Origin: Nonomuraea wenchangensis
Lineage (GTDB): Bacteria; Actinomycetota; Actinomycetes; Streptosporangiales; Streptosporangiaceae
Reading direction: 5' to 3'
Assembly: GCF_900111685.1 (NCBI RefSeq)
Contig: NZ_FOHX01000001.1
Span: 744,001 to 808,000, forward strand
DNA length: 64,000 nt
The translations under genes were made by a program, and so were the position numbers. The notes below the pieces were generated by a model. The model had not been told where the DNA came from and ran no database searches. It saw nothing but the letters and a program-made list of their open reading frames with translations. Of this stretch, positions 15,370 through 23,740 are shown in pieces (the stretch's first letter is position 1; the number at the start of each line of letters is the position of its first letter).

Positions 15370-18030
15370 TCAGCCCGACACGTGAGCGCAGTCAAGAGGA
15401 GGTCGGGGATCAGGAGGCAGGCCCAGGTCCGCCAGCACCGCGAGTGCCTCGGGAAACGGCCCACGCAGCGGGCCGTGCGACACCGTCGGGGCGCCGTCGA
15501 AGCTGCGCTGGGCGGCCAGGCTGCGGGGATCGCGAAGACCGGTGAGCCGGTAGTGGCGCCACAGGATGCGTGGCCCGGACTCGACGGTGAACAGATCCGG
15601 CCGACGCCAGACGACGAGTGCCCAACTGCCGTCGGACGAGGTGGCCCAGGCGCCGACGAGGCCGGCTGCCTGGGCGGCCGCGACAGCTTGGAGAGCGACG
15701 AGCCGTGCGTTGCCGAAGGTGCCGGTGACGTGCAGCAGGCGTCCGCCATGCCGATGCACGTCGCGACCCTGCTCCGCCAGCGTGCGCACAGCCTCCTCGT
15801 GGGGGTCGGCTTGGACGATCTCGGCGGCGAGCTTCAGCACTGCCTCCGGGCTCAACGCCGGGCCGAACGCCTCCCGCAGCAACTCGCAGTACTGCTCGAC
15901 GTACTCAAGTTCGGCGGCGGGAAGAAGGTGATCCACGACGGCGGCGGATCTGTTGAAGGCGACTGTGGTGGCGGTGCTGACGTGGCGGGGCGCGTGGGCG
16001 CGGAGCACCGCGAGACCGACCGCTGCCAGGCTGCCTACCTGCGGTTCCACCTCGGCGGGCGGTGTGTCAGCATCCAGTTCGCGTACGGCGTCCGCCAGAA
16101 GGCCGAGCCATGCCTGGTCGTCGCGGTCCCAGGCACCCGCCGCGGCGGTCCAGAGCAGGAGCCTGGTGACGAGCATCTTCTCCGGCAGTCCCAGCGTCGG
16201 CGCGATCCGGGTGAGGCGATCAGCCCACCGCTGGTAGCGACGCCGTACCGCGGCGCCGGCAGCGCGCAGGTCGGGAGGTGGCGTGACGGCAGCCGGTGGG
16301 TCGGCCACCGTCTCGAGGTCGTCGTCGAGGCCGTCGTCGTCGAGGCCCGGCTCGGCGTCGTCCGCGAACTGCTCGTCCCAAGAAACCGGCAGCAACTCCT
16401 CGTAGGCAGCTTCTTGCTCGGCCGGAAGCGCGGACAGTCCAAGAGCGAAACGCAGCAGAGGCGTCCCAAGACGTCCGGCACATTCGTCGAGATAGGCGGC
16501 CCATCCGCCGGATCGATCGGCGACAACTCCGGCACGCGCGGTCTCGGCCGGCACCGTAGCCGAGAGCGCGCCGGCCGAAGCAGGAGGCCGGGTCAGCGTG
16601 GCGGCGAGTGCGCTGAGATCGGCGAGGAACTTATTGGCCAGTTGCTCATCGGCGAACAGCTCGCCAGGCCTGGTCGTCGGTGCTGGGGTACCGCTGAGAC
16701 CGTACCGTTTCTGTGAGTGAAGGGGGTCGACGACGAAGACGATGTTGCTGAGACTTGCCTGGCCGTCCACGGTGGTGACAAGGCGAAGTCGGCTGCCGCC
16801 GTCGGCGGCCTGCGTCAGCAGGACGTCGGCGACGTCGGCAGGCACCTCGCCGACGCGCTCCCACGTCTCGGGCGGGGCCGCCGCGGCGGACAGCTCCAGG
16901 TAGCCGCCGGTGCGCAGCTTGCGCGCGAACATGACGTGCAGACCCTGCTGGACCCGGGTGGCACCGAGCAGGAGCGGGCCTTTCCGCTCTGCGCGCGGGC
17001 GGATCGAGAACTTCAGCGGCCGTAGATCGACGGTGGGCACGGTCGCGCCTTCGGGAATGAGGGAGGCGCGGATCGGCGCGATGAGGCCGAGTTCGCAGTT
17101 GCCCCCGTTCTCCAGGGACGTGGACAGCGCAGCGGCCGAAAGGTTGGGACTGCCGGTGAGCGCGTACCGGCGGCCCTCGACCACCCATTCGATGAGCTTG
17201 CCGTGCCGGTAGCGGGGTTCATCGTCGAGGCGGACGTCGGCGTCGAGTTCGGTGACGAGATCGGCGAGTGCCTGGCCGTCGAGCTCCGTGAAGCCGGGTT
17301 GGAAGCTGACGATCAGCCGCCGCGGCCGCATGTGCTCGACCAGGCGGCGCAGGGTCACGGCACCGGGATCGTGGAACGGCGCGCACACCGCGAGTTCGTC
17401 GACCGGGCCTGTGGGGAGCTGGTCCATGATGGGCCGTTCGCTCGATGACACCAGCCGGAGACGGGGATGCACGGCCTCAGCCCGCTCGTGCAGCGCCGCG
17501 AGACCGGCGGCGACCCTGCGCAGCGCCTCCGGCACGCCCTTGGAGAACCGGACGCGGTCCGGCAGCCCGGACAGCCACAACGCGAGCTCACCGAACAGGT
17601 CAGGGACGTGGTGCTGGTCTGCCCGCAGCACGGTCCACAACTCCGCGTTGGCCTGCCAGCCGGCGAGCGTGGCGTTGCCGGAGCCTATGGCGACAGTGGC
17701 CCGCTGGGGGCCCACCAGCGCCATCAGTTTGGGGTGGAAGGCTCCGCCGCATACGGCCTGGCCGGGCAGGTAGGCGCGTCCGGCACGGCGTACGGCTCTC
17801 GGGTCGATCGTGCTCATCGCAGCGTCGCCGACCAGGCTCACCCGTGCCCCGGTCATCTGTGCGACGCCCAGCGCGACCGTCTCGAAGAAACCGAGGTCGG
17901 TGGTGAAGCTGAGGAACAAAGCCTCCTCAGCTTGTCGGTCTCCGTACCGTTCCTCCTCCATCAGGAGCGTCAGCGGGGAGGCGAGTTCCAGGTCCACCAG
18001 CGGCTCAATCAAGGAGCACCTGTCCGGCAT
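15370..18030 (-). CDS. Phospholipase D-fold (double HxK) protein, candidate nuclease of a two-gene defence-like unit
   Basis: 886 residues. Two half-motifs of the PLD superfamily are present: His99-x-Lys101 with GSGN at 116-119, and His276-x-Lys278 with GSPN at 293-296 followed by NCELG. The Asp of the textbook HKD motif is absent from both, as in several PLD-type nucleases. Residues after about 330 are unrecognised, apart from an acidic patch near 560 (GLDDDGLDDDLE). ATG 18030 overlaps the preceding gene by 26 bp. TTG 18012 is an alternative start. Stable coupling to a protein of unknown function, with no metabolic partner nearby, suggests nucleic-acid cleavage in defence (inference). Confidence 0.6.
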   Translation of the reverse strand: MPDRCSLIEPLVDLELASPLTLLMEEERYGDRQAEEALFLSFTTDLGFFETVALGVAQMTGARVSLVGDAAMSTIDPRAVRRAGRAYLPGQAVCGGAFHPKLMALVGPQRATVAIGSGNATLAGWQANAELWTVLRADQHHVPDLFGELALWLSGLPDRVRFSKGVPEALRRVAAGLAALHERAEAVHPRLRLVSSSERPIMDQLPTGPVDELAVCAPFHDPGAVTLRRLVEHMRPRRLIVSFQPGFTELDGQALADLVTELDADVRLDDEPRYRHGKLIEWVVEGRRYALTGSPNLSAAALSTSLENGGNCELGLIAPIRASLIPEGATVPTVDLRPLKFSIRPRAERKGPLLLGATRVQQGLHVMFARKLRTGGYLELSAAAAPPETWERVGEVPADVADVLLTQAADGGSRLRLVTTVDGQASLSNIVFVVDPLHSQKRYGLSGTPAPTTRPGELFADEQLANKFLADLSALAATLTRPPASAGALSATVPAETARAGVVADRSGGWAAYLDECAGRLGTPLLRFALGLSALPAEQEAAYEELLPVSWDEQFADDAEPGLDDDGLDDDLETVADPPAAVTPPPDLRAAGAAVRRRYQRWADRLTRIAPTLGLPEKMLVTRLLLWTAAAGAWDRDDQAWLGLLADAVRELDADTPPAEVEPQVGSLAAVGLAVLRAHAPRHVSTATTVAFNRSAAVVDHLLPAAELEYVEQYCELLREAFGPALSPEAVLKLAAEIVQADPHEEAVRTLAEQGRDVHRHGGRLLHVTGTFGNARLVALQAVAAAQAAGLVGAWATSSDGSWALVVWRRPDLFTVESGPRILWRHYRLTGLRDPRSLAAQRSFDGAPTVSHGPLRGPFPEALAVLADLGLPPDPRPPLDCAHVSG

Positions 18031-19477
18031 CGGTCACGCGCCAGGTTTTGCCGGCCATTTCGAGCACCCCGGCACCGGCCAGCACGGTGGTGAGCTGCGC
18101 CAGCCTCAGGCCCACGTCGCCACGCCCTTCCTGGCTGGTCCGAAAGAGCAACCCCTCGCGTTCGTGGAGACGGGTCGGCAGCCACAACGTCCCGTCCGAC
18201 CGCCGGCGGGCCTTCGAGAGCGCCACACGTCTGCTGCGGGTCAGCAGGTCGTGGGTGAGCCGCCGAACGAAGTCACGTGAGGAGCCGGACCTCGACTCGG
18301 CCAGCCGCCACGCCATCCACTCGGGGCCGAGCTCGACGCCGCGTTGCCCGAGGAAGGCATCGCGTACCCGGCCGGACAGTTCCCGCACCCGCCGAGCGTT
18401 GACGATCAGAATCGCCAGCTCGCTCACTGGGTCGACCGGGCCGCTCGGCCTCAGTTGCTCCTCGGCCGGGGCGGGAGCTCCGGTCGGGGTGGTAGTGGCC
18501 GGCAGCCCATCCATGAACGCGGCCAGAGCTCCGTCCGGCATCTTGTCGGCGAACCGCTCGGCCAGGTCGTCGGCGGGCATCAGGCCGTCGACCTCGGACA
18601 CGAGCCATGACCAGAGGCGTCGCCAGGCGCTGACCGCGTAGTTGCGTAACATCACCCCGCGCCAGACCGGAGCCGTCTCCAAGGTAGCGGCGACGGGGTC
18701 ACTCCTCAGGAAGTCGCCGTACGCGATCAACGGTCTGACGTCGTCGGTGACGTCGCCGATCTCGTGGGTCCGCATCAGCCGCGTAAGCAGGCGGATCGTG
18801 TTCCGTCTGCCGCGCCCGGCGGATTCGGCGGGCTGCTCACCGGGCAGGCACAGCAATTTCGCCAGCCATGTCCCGTCGGCCGCGCCGCCACCGGCGCACA
18901 CGCACAGATGGGGATGGCCGCGCAGTTCGTCCACGCCCAGACTCCGGCGGGCCGCCAGCTCCAGGATGCCGTCGAGCCCCGCCGTTACTTGCCCGGCCGC
19001 GCAGGCTGGGCCCGGAGTCGGCATGCTTGCGGGCACGAGGATGCCGAGGGAGACCTCCGAGGCCGCGTACGGACTCCAAAAGCCCCACACGTTACGTACG
19101 TAGCCGCCCTTCACCGGCTGCGCCGCCTCGGCCATGACGACCTCGCCGCCCTGCAACCGACCCGCGAGGGCATCGAGGCCATGGGCACGCGGCAGCCCGG
19201 TCTCGCCGTGGTCATGTGCGTACGACACCGCTGCCATGACGACTTCACAACGACGCAGTAGATCTTGCGCTGCCGGCAGAGACAGGCCGCGACGTTCGGC
19301 CTCAATGGCGACCAGGGCGTGCAGGCTGTAGTAGCGGGCGTGCGGTGTCACCGTCGTCACACCCGGCACCAGCAGGTCGGCCATCCGCATCACGTGCCGC
19401 TCGATCGACAGCGGATACCTGCCCGCGGCGACGTCGAGCCCGCTGGTGCTCCATGCAGGACCCTGCGCCGTATGCAT
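18005..19477 (-). CDS. Protein of unknown function, partner of the PLD-fold protein
   Basis: 490 residues from ATG 19477, which has GGGAGA a few bases upstream. A longer frame to 19564 lacks a ribosome site. It is soluble, with no signal peptide. The N-terminal run MADLLVPGVTTVTPHARYYS faintly recalls the DUF6361 signature around LFPGTSTIQTRARY, from memory only. DUF6361 proteins are often encoded beside PLD-type helicases in defence loci. A Cys/His-containing patch occurs at HPHLCVCAGGG, and the C terminus (about 430-490) resembles a winged-helix layout. It is translationally coupled to the PLD gene, so the two products probably act together. Confidence 0.5.
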   Translation of the reverse strand: MHTAQGPAWSTSGLDVAAGRYPLSIERHVMRMADLLVPGVTTVTPHARYYSLHALVAIEAERRGLSLPAAQDLLRRCEVVMAAVSYAHDHGETGLPRAHGLDALAGRLQGGEVVMAEAAQPVKGGYVRNVWGFWSPYAASEVSLGILVPASMPTPGPACAAGQVTAGLDGILELAARRSLGVDELRGHPHLCVCAGGGAADGTWLAKLLCLPGEQPAESAGRGRRNTIRLLTRLMRTHEIGDVTDDVRPLIAYGDFLRSDPVAATLETAPVWRGVMLRNYAVSAWRRLWSWLVSEVDGLMPADDLAERFADKMPDGALAAFMDGLPATTTPTGAPAPAEEQLRPSGPVDPVSELAILIVNARRVRELSGRVRDAFLGQRGVELGPEWMAWRLAESRSGSSRDFVRRLTHDLLTRSRRVALSKARRRSDGTLWLPTRLHEREGLLFRTSQEGRGDVGLRLAQLTTVLAGAGVLEMAGKTWRVTDAGQVLLD

Positions 19478-19548
19478 CGAGTCTCCCTGGATCTTCACGC
19501 CGTGAGACGCCGACACTATCGAGCATGTCCGCGCGATGACAGCAGATG

Positions 19549-19564
19549 GTGACAAGAATGTCAC
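19549..19564. promoter_or_regulatory. Perfect inverted repeat upstream of the PLD/unknown-protein unit
   Basis: GTGACA and TGTCAC separated by AGAA lie 72 bp upstream of the start codon of the two-gene unit. The position suits an operator. No convincing -35/-10 pair is visible. Confidence 0.4.
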
Positions 19565-19667
19565 TCTGAGAAGATGATGCGGATGCGCGCCTGGCCACCG
19601 GCGGTTGTTCGTTCGCCTTTCGACGCGCCGGGGCGCAGCGTCCTGCCACGCTCAACACGGTCACCGG

Positions 19668-20357
19668 TCAGTACGTGGCCCGGCCGCCGCTGATGTCGTA
19701 GACGGCGCCGGTGGAGAAGCTGACCTTGTCGGAGGCCAGCCAGGCGATCAGCTCGGCGACCTCCTCCGGGCGGCCGACGCGGCGCATCGGGATGAGGCCG
19801 GTGATGTGGGCCAGCGCTTCGGGCTCGGTGTCGGCGTTCATCGGCGTCTCGATCACGGCCGGGGCGATGGCGTTGGCCAGGACGCCGCTGGTGGCCAGCT
19901 CCTTGCCGAGCGACTTGGTCATCGCGATGACGGCGGCCTTGGTGGCGGAGTACGGCGACATGTTCGGGTTGCCGTCCTTACCGGCCATGCTGGCGATGTT
20001 GACGATGCGTCCCCAGCCGCGCGCACGCATCCCCGGGGCGAAGGCGCGGCAGGTGTGGAAGGTGCCGTCGACGTTGACCGCGAAGGTGCGCCGCCAGCCG
20101 TCGAGCGGAATCTCCCACAGCGGTGCGTTGGGCCCCACGACGCCGGCGGAGTTGACCAGGATGTCGATCGGGCCGATCTCGTCGGCGGCGGCCCGGACGG
20201 CGGCGGCGTCGGTGACGTCCACGATCACGTCCGCGCCGTCGGCGATGTCGAGGGTGACGACGCTGACGCCGTCGGCTTCCAGGCGCAGGGCGGCGGCCCT
20301 GCCCAGGCCGCTCACGCCGCCGGTGATGACGGCGGTACGTGTACGGGAGGAGGTCAC
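19668..20357 (-). CDS. Short-chain dehydrogenase/reductase
   Basis: 229 residues from GTG 20357 (AAAGGA upstream), 10 bp after the dehydratase gene. The cofactor motif is TGGVSGLGRA, NSAG corresponds to NNAG, and the catalytic triad comes from IVNIASMAG (Ser) and SPYSATKA (Tyr, Lys). Asp in TLDIADG at the end of the second strand favours NAD. Because it is the second gene of an operon with an IlvD/Edd dehydratase, it probably oxidises the sugar or sugar acid that the dehydratase handles. Confidence 0.88.
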   Translation of the reverse strand: MTSSRTRTAVITGGVSGLGRAAALRLEADGVSVVTLDIADGADVIVDVTDAAAVRAAADEIGPIDILVNSAGVVGPNAPLWEIPLDGWRRTFAVNVDGTFHTCRAFAPGMRARGWGRIVNIASMAGKDGNPNMSPYSATKAAVIAMTKSLGKELATSGVLANAIAPAVIETPMNADTEPEALAHITGLIPMRRVGRPEEVAELIAWLASDKVSFSTGAVYDISGGRATY

Positions 20358-20367
20358 AGGAGTCCTT

Positions 20368-22086
20368 TCAGTGAGATTCGCGCGCCTCGTGGTCACCGCT
20401 GGAGCCGACGAGGAAGTCCAGGTCGGCGCCGGTGTTGGCCTGCTGCACGGTGTCGACGTAGAGCCGCTGCCAGCCTCGGGACGGGCGGGCGAACGCCTTC
20501 ACGGCGGCCTGCGCGGGCTCACGAGCGGCGAGGTCGATGTCGGCGAGGTCGATGTCGAGACGGCGGCCGGGAACGTCAAGGACGATGATGTCGCCGGTGC
20601 GCACCTTGGCCAAGGGTCCCCCGGCGGCGGCCTCGGGGGCGACGTGCAGCACGACCGTGCCGTAAGCGGTGCCGCTCATCCGTCCGTCACAGATGCGGAC
20701 CATGTCGCGTACGCCCTGGGCGAGCAGCTTGGGCGGCAGCGGCAGGTTGGACACCTCCGGCATGCCCGGGTAGCCCTTGGGGCCGCAGCCGCGCAGGATC
20801 AGCACCGAGTCGGCGGTGACGTCCAGGTCAGGATCGTCGAGGCGGGCGCGCAGATCCTCGACGGAGTCGAAGACGACGGCCGGGCCCCGGTGCCGGAGCA
20901 GGTGGGGCGAGGCGGCGGCCGGCTTGATGACCGCTCCGTCCGGCGCGAGGTTGCCGTACAGCACCGCGATCCCCGCCTCCTCCCGCAACGGCTGCCGGCG
21001 GGGACGGATGACCTCGGCGTCGTGGATGCTCGTGTTGCCCAAGGTGTCGACCAGCGGGCGGCCGGTGACCGTGATCGCCTCGGGGTCGAGCAGGTCACGT
21101 ACCTGCTCCAGCACCGCGTGCAGGCCGCCCGCCCGGTACAGGTCGTCCATGAGGAAGCGGCCGGCGGGCTGCAGGTTGACCAGCAGGGGCACGCCGGAGC
21201 CTGTACGGTCGAAATCGTCCTGCGTCAGCTCCACCCCGACCCGCCCGGCGATGGCCAGCAGGTGCACCACGGCGTTGGTGGAGCCGCCGAGCGCGGCCAG
21301 GGCGACGATGGCGTTGAGGAACGAGCCGCGAGTGAGCACCGTGCTCGGACGACGCTCCGCGGCGACCAGTTCGACGACGAGGCGGCCGGTCTCGTGTGCG
21401 CCTTCCAGCAGGCGGCTGTCAGGAGCCGGGGTGCCGGCGAGGCCGGGCAGCGTCATGCCCAGGACCTCGGCGAGCAGGCCCATGGTGGAAGCGGTGCCCA
21501 TGGTGTTGCAATGGCCCTTGCTCCGGATCATCGACGACTCCGAACGCAGGAACTCCGCCTCGCTGAGCGTCCCGGCCCGGACCTCCTCGCTCAGGGCCCA
21601 CACGTCGGTGCCGCAGCCGAGCGCCGTACCGCGGAAGTGACCGGTGAGCATCGGCCCGCCCGGCACGACGACGGCGGGGAGGTCCACCGAGGCGGCGGCC
21701 ATGAGCAGCGCGGGGATGGTCTTGTCGCAGCCGCCGAGCAGCACCACGCCGTCGATCGGGTTGGCGCGCAGCATCTCCTCCGTCGCCATCGCCGCCAGGT
21801 TGCGCCACAACATGGCGGTCGGCCGGATCTGCGTCTCCCCGGGCGAGACCACCGGGAGGTTCAGCGGGATCCCGCCCGCCTCCCACACGCCCCGTTTCAC
21901 GTGCTCGGCGACCTCGTTCAGGTGCGTGTTGCAGGGGGTGAGGTCGGAGGCGGTGTTGGCGATGGCGATGTGCGGGCGGCCGTCGAAGGCGTGGGGCGGC
22001 AGGCCGCGTCGCATCCAGGCACGGTGGATGTAGGCGTTGCGATCAGTGCCGCCGTACCAACTGGCGCTCCTGTTCAACGCCATCAC
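20368..22086 (-). CDS. IlvD/Edd family dehydratase, probably sugar-acid dehydratase
   Basis: 572 residues. Iron-sulfur ligands are visible in TPCNTH, GGCDKTIPA and GHCNTMGTAST, and the C-terminal RMSGTAYGTVVLHVAPEA is the usual Ser-containing catalytic region. The cluster dehydrates 2,3-dihydroxy acids. The partner SDR and distance from isoleucine/valine genes favour an aldonate such as arabonate or xylonate over dihydroxy-isovalerate. GTG 22086 (or ATG 22083) follows GAGGAGG. A striking AT-rich palindrome region lies immediately upstream, so expression is probably repressor-controlled. Confidence 0.87.
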   Translation of the reverse strand: MMALNRSASWYGGTDRNAYIHRAWMRRGLPPHAFDGRPHIAIANTASDLTPCNTHLNEVAEHVKRGVWEAGGIPLNLPVVSPGETQIRPTAMLWRNLAAMATEEMLRANPIDGVVLLGGCDKTIPALLMAAASVDLPAVVVPGGPMLTGHFRGTALGCGTDVWALSEEVRAGTLSEAEFLRSESSMIRSKGHCNTMGTASTMGLLAEVLGMTLPGLAGTPAPDSRLLEGAHETGRLVVELVAAERRPSTVLTRGSFLNAIVALAALGGSTNAVVHLLAIAGRVGVELTQDDFDRTGSGVPLLVNLQPAGRFLMDDLYRAGGLHAVLEQVRDLLDPEAITVTGRPLVDTLGNTSIHDAEVIRPRRQPLREEAGIAVLYGNLAPDGAVIKPAAASPHLLRHRGPAVVFDSVEDLRARLDDPDLDVTADSVLILRGCGPKGYPGMPEVSNLPLPPKLLAQGVRDMVRICDGRMSGTAYGTVVLHVAPEAAAGGPLAKVRTGDIIVLDVPGRRLDIDLADIDLAAREPAQAAVKAFARPSRGWQRLYVDTVQQANTGADLDFLVGSSGDHEARESH

Positions 22087-22103
22087 GATCGCGCCTCCTC
22101 AAT

Positions 22104-22127
22104 ATTCCAATAATTGGAATTTATTCC
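22104..22127. promoter_or_regulatory. Overlapping palindromic operators upstream of the dehydratase gene
   Basis: ATTCCAATAATTGGAAT (22104-22120) is a perfect 8-1-8 inverted repeat. Overlapping its end, GGAATTTATTCC (22116-22127) is a perfect 5-2-5 palindrome of the GGAAT-NN-ATTCC type also found near 9.7 and 12.1 kb. They lie 18-41 bp before the GTG start, the usual place for a repressor site. A further half-site, GGAATTCAAT, starts at 22136. Confidence 0.65.
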
Positions 22128-22333
22128 TTCTATACGGAATTCAATGCGAGAATAACGGACATTTCTCCTCGGAGGAAGTCGCCAACGAACAACAACTTCC
22201 TACTTTCGGAACAAGGGTCTATCTTCCGGAAGCTCAGTGGACGCGCGCCCGCTCGTCGCCGCCACCGTCGGCCTGACCGAGGCCGTATGGCGTCGCGCGG
22301 GCGAAGACCGCCACGAAACAACACCTGGTACGT

Positions 22334-22945
22334 CTATCGGCCCGGGCCGGGGTGACCGGAGGAGGTCGGACGGCGGTCGCGCCAGTGGGACGCGGTCAGG
22401 CGGTACAGCACATGGCGGCGGAGCCGGTGGCCCGGCGGCAGGACCGGATGGTCGAAGTCGCCGACCGAGTCGTGGATCATGCCGAGGCGTTCCATGACGG
22501 CGCTCGAGCGGGTGTTGACCGTCGCGGTGAAGGAGACCACCTCCTCCAGGCCGAGGCGGTCGAAGGCGAAATCAAGCGCGGCGGTGGCGGCTTCGGTGGC
22601 GTACCCGTGGCCCCAGGACCGGCGGCTCAGCCGCCAGGCGATCTCGACGGCCGGCAGGAACGGCGCCTCGAACGCGGGCCGGTGCAGGCCGGTGAAGCCG
22701 ATGAACTCGCCGGTCTCCTGGAGCTCCAGCGCCCAGCGTCCCCAGCCCTGGCGCGCGATCGCGTCGTCACTGGCGGCCGCGAGACGGTCGCTCTCGGCGC
22801 GGCTGAGGATGGCGGGGAAGTGTTCCATGACGGACGGGTCGGCGTTGAGCGCGGCGAAAGGCTCCAGGTCCGAGGGGCGCCAGGGGCGCAGCAGCAGCCG
22901 CGCGGTGCGCAGCTCGGCCGGCGGCAGGAGGATGGGAAGGTTCAC
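22334..22945 (-). CDS. GNAT family N-acetyltransferase (RimJ/RimL type)
   Basis: 203 residues. N-terminal TARLLLRPWRPSDLEPFAAL and the acetyl-CoA pyrophosphate loop RRSWGHGYATEA are diagnostic of RimJ/RimL-like GNATs, followed by RSSAVMERLGM in the C-terminal lobe. It acetylates an amino group on a protein N terminus or small molecule. GTG 22945 overlaps the Nudix stop as GTGA, so the two genes are co-translated. A short basic tail follows the fold. Confidence 0.87.
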   Translation of the reverse strand: MNLPILLPPAELRTARLLLRPWRPSDLEPFAALNADPSVMEHFPAILSRAESDRLAAASDDAIARQGWGRWALELQETGEFIGFTGLHRPAFEAPFLPAVEIAWRLSRRSWGHGYATEAATAALDFAFDRLGLEEVVSFTATVNTRSSAVMERLGMIHDSVGDFDHPVLPPGHRLRRHVLYRLTASHWRDRRPTSSGHPGPGR

Positions 22946-23619
22946 CGGGACAGATCCTCCGTCTCAGGGGAGAAGGGGCCGTGCAGCGCGGCCCACTGCA
23001 GCAGCATGATGGTCTTGGCGTCGGCGATGCCGCCGTCGCGGACGAGGCGGAGGGCGTGGTCGAAGCCGAGCTCGACGACCTCGATGTCCTCGCCCTCCTC
23101 GGCGATCCCGCCGCCGCGCGAGGTGCGGGTGGTGGGGCCGTAGGGGGCGGCGTAGAAGTGCAGGCGTTCGGTGACCGAGCCGGGGCTCATGTAGACGGTG
23201 AAGACGTGCTCGACCTCGCCGATCGCGTGGCCGGTCTCCTCCGCGGCCTCGCGGCGGATGGCCGCCTCCGGGGTCTCGTCGTCGAGCAGTCCGGCGGCGG
23301 TCTCCAGCAGCATGCCGTCGGCGTGCCCGTTGACGTAGGCGGGGTAGCGGAACTGGCGGGTCAGCAGCACGGTACGGCGGGCGACGTCGTACAGCAGGAC
23401 CGTCGCGCCGTTGCCGCGGTCGTAGGTCTCCCGTTCCTGCGTGCTCCAGCGGCCGTCGGCGTGGCGGTAGTCGAAGGTGGTGGTGCGCAGGACGTACCAG
23501 TTGCAGGACAGGAGCCGCACGTCGCGCACCCGGACCCGGGCGTTGCCGGTGAGGCCGCGTCCCGCCTGGTCCAGGCCGGTGCGACCGCGGCGGTCCGGCT
23601 CGTCGAGTCCGGCGGTCAT
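22942..23619 (-). CDS. nudK: Nudix hydrolase, NudK-like (GDP-mannose pyrophosphatase type)
   Basis: 225 residues from ATG 23619. The Nudix box is GLLDDETPEAAIRREAAEE followed by TG, with the metal-binding REAAEE helix. Flanking words RGNGATVLLYD, QFRYPAYVNG, YMSPGSVTE and IADAKTIMLL closely follow E. coli NudK, which splits GDP-mannose and similar nucleotide sugars. The first 25-30 residues are poorly conserved, so the true start could be an internal GTG. It diverges from the DeoR gene. Confidence 0.8.
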   Translation of the reverse strand: MTAGLDEPDRRGRTGLDQAGRGLTGNARVRVRDVRLLSCNWYVLRTTTFDYRHADGRWSTQERETYDRGNGATVLLYDVARRTVLLTRQFRYPAYVNGHADGMLLETAAGLLDDETPEAAIRREAAEETGHAIGEVEHVFTVYMSPGSVTERLHFYAAPYGPTTRTSRGGGIAEEGEDIEVVELGFDHALRLVRDGGIADAKTIMLLQWAALHGPFSPETEDLSR

Positions 23620-23700
23620 GATGCTCTGCCGGGAGGACTGGCGGCCATGCCGCCTCCCGACCGGTGGGGACTTGCGATGAGAATCGACACGTGGCAGAAC

Positions 23701-23706
23701 TATAAT
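23701..23706 (+). promoter_or_regulatory. Consensus -10 box of the DeoR-family gene
   Basis: A perfect TATAAT lies 35 bp before ATG 23741. No good -35 is present at 16-18 bp; TTGCGA at 23672 is too far away. An activator or relaxed -35 may be used. AAGGAG at 23727-23732 serves the start codon. Confidence 0.55.
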
Positions 23707-23740
23707 CAGAAAAAGTCGGCACAAGCAAGGAGAAACGTGC

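Noticed and set aside
20368..22086. Biosynthetic dihydroxy-acid dehydratase of the isoleucine/valine pathway
   Set aside because: The IlvD/Edd fold fits, but the SDR partner, operators and neighbouring sugar regulators indicate a catabolic sugar-acid dehydratase. No other branched-chain biosynthetic gene is present.
22237..22333. Short plus-strand frame beginning GTG GAC GCG upstream of the GNAT gene end
   Set aside because: It has no ribosome site and runs into the antisense of the GNAT gene. The few protein-like residues are insufficient evidence.
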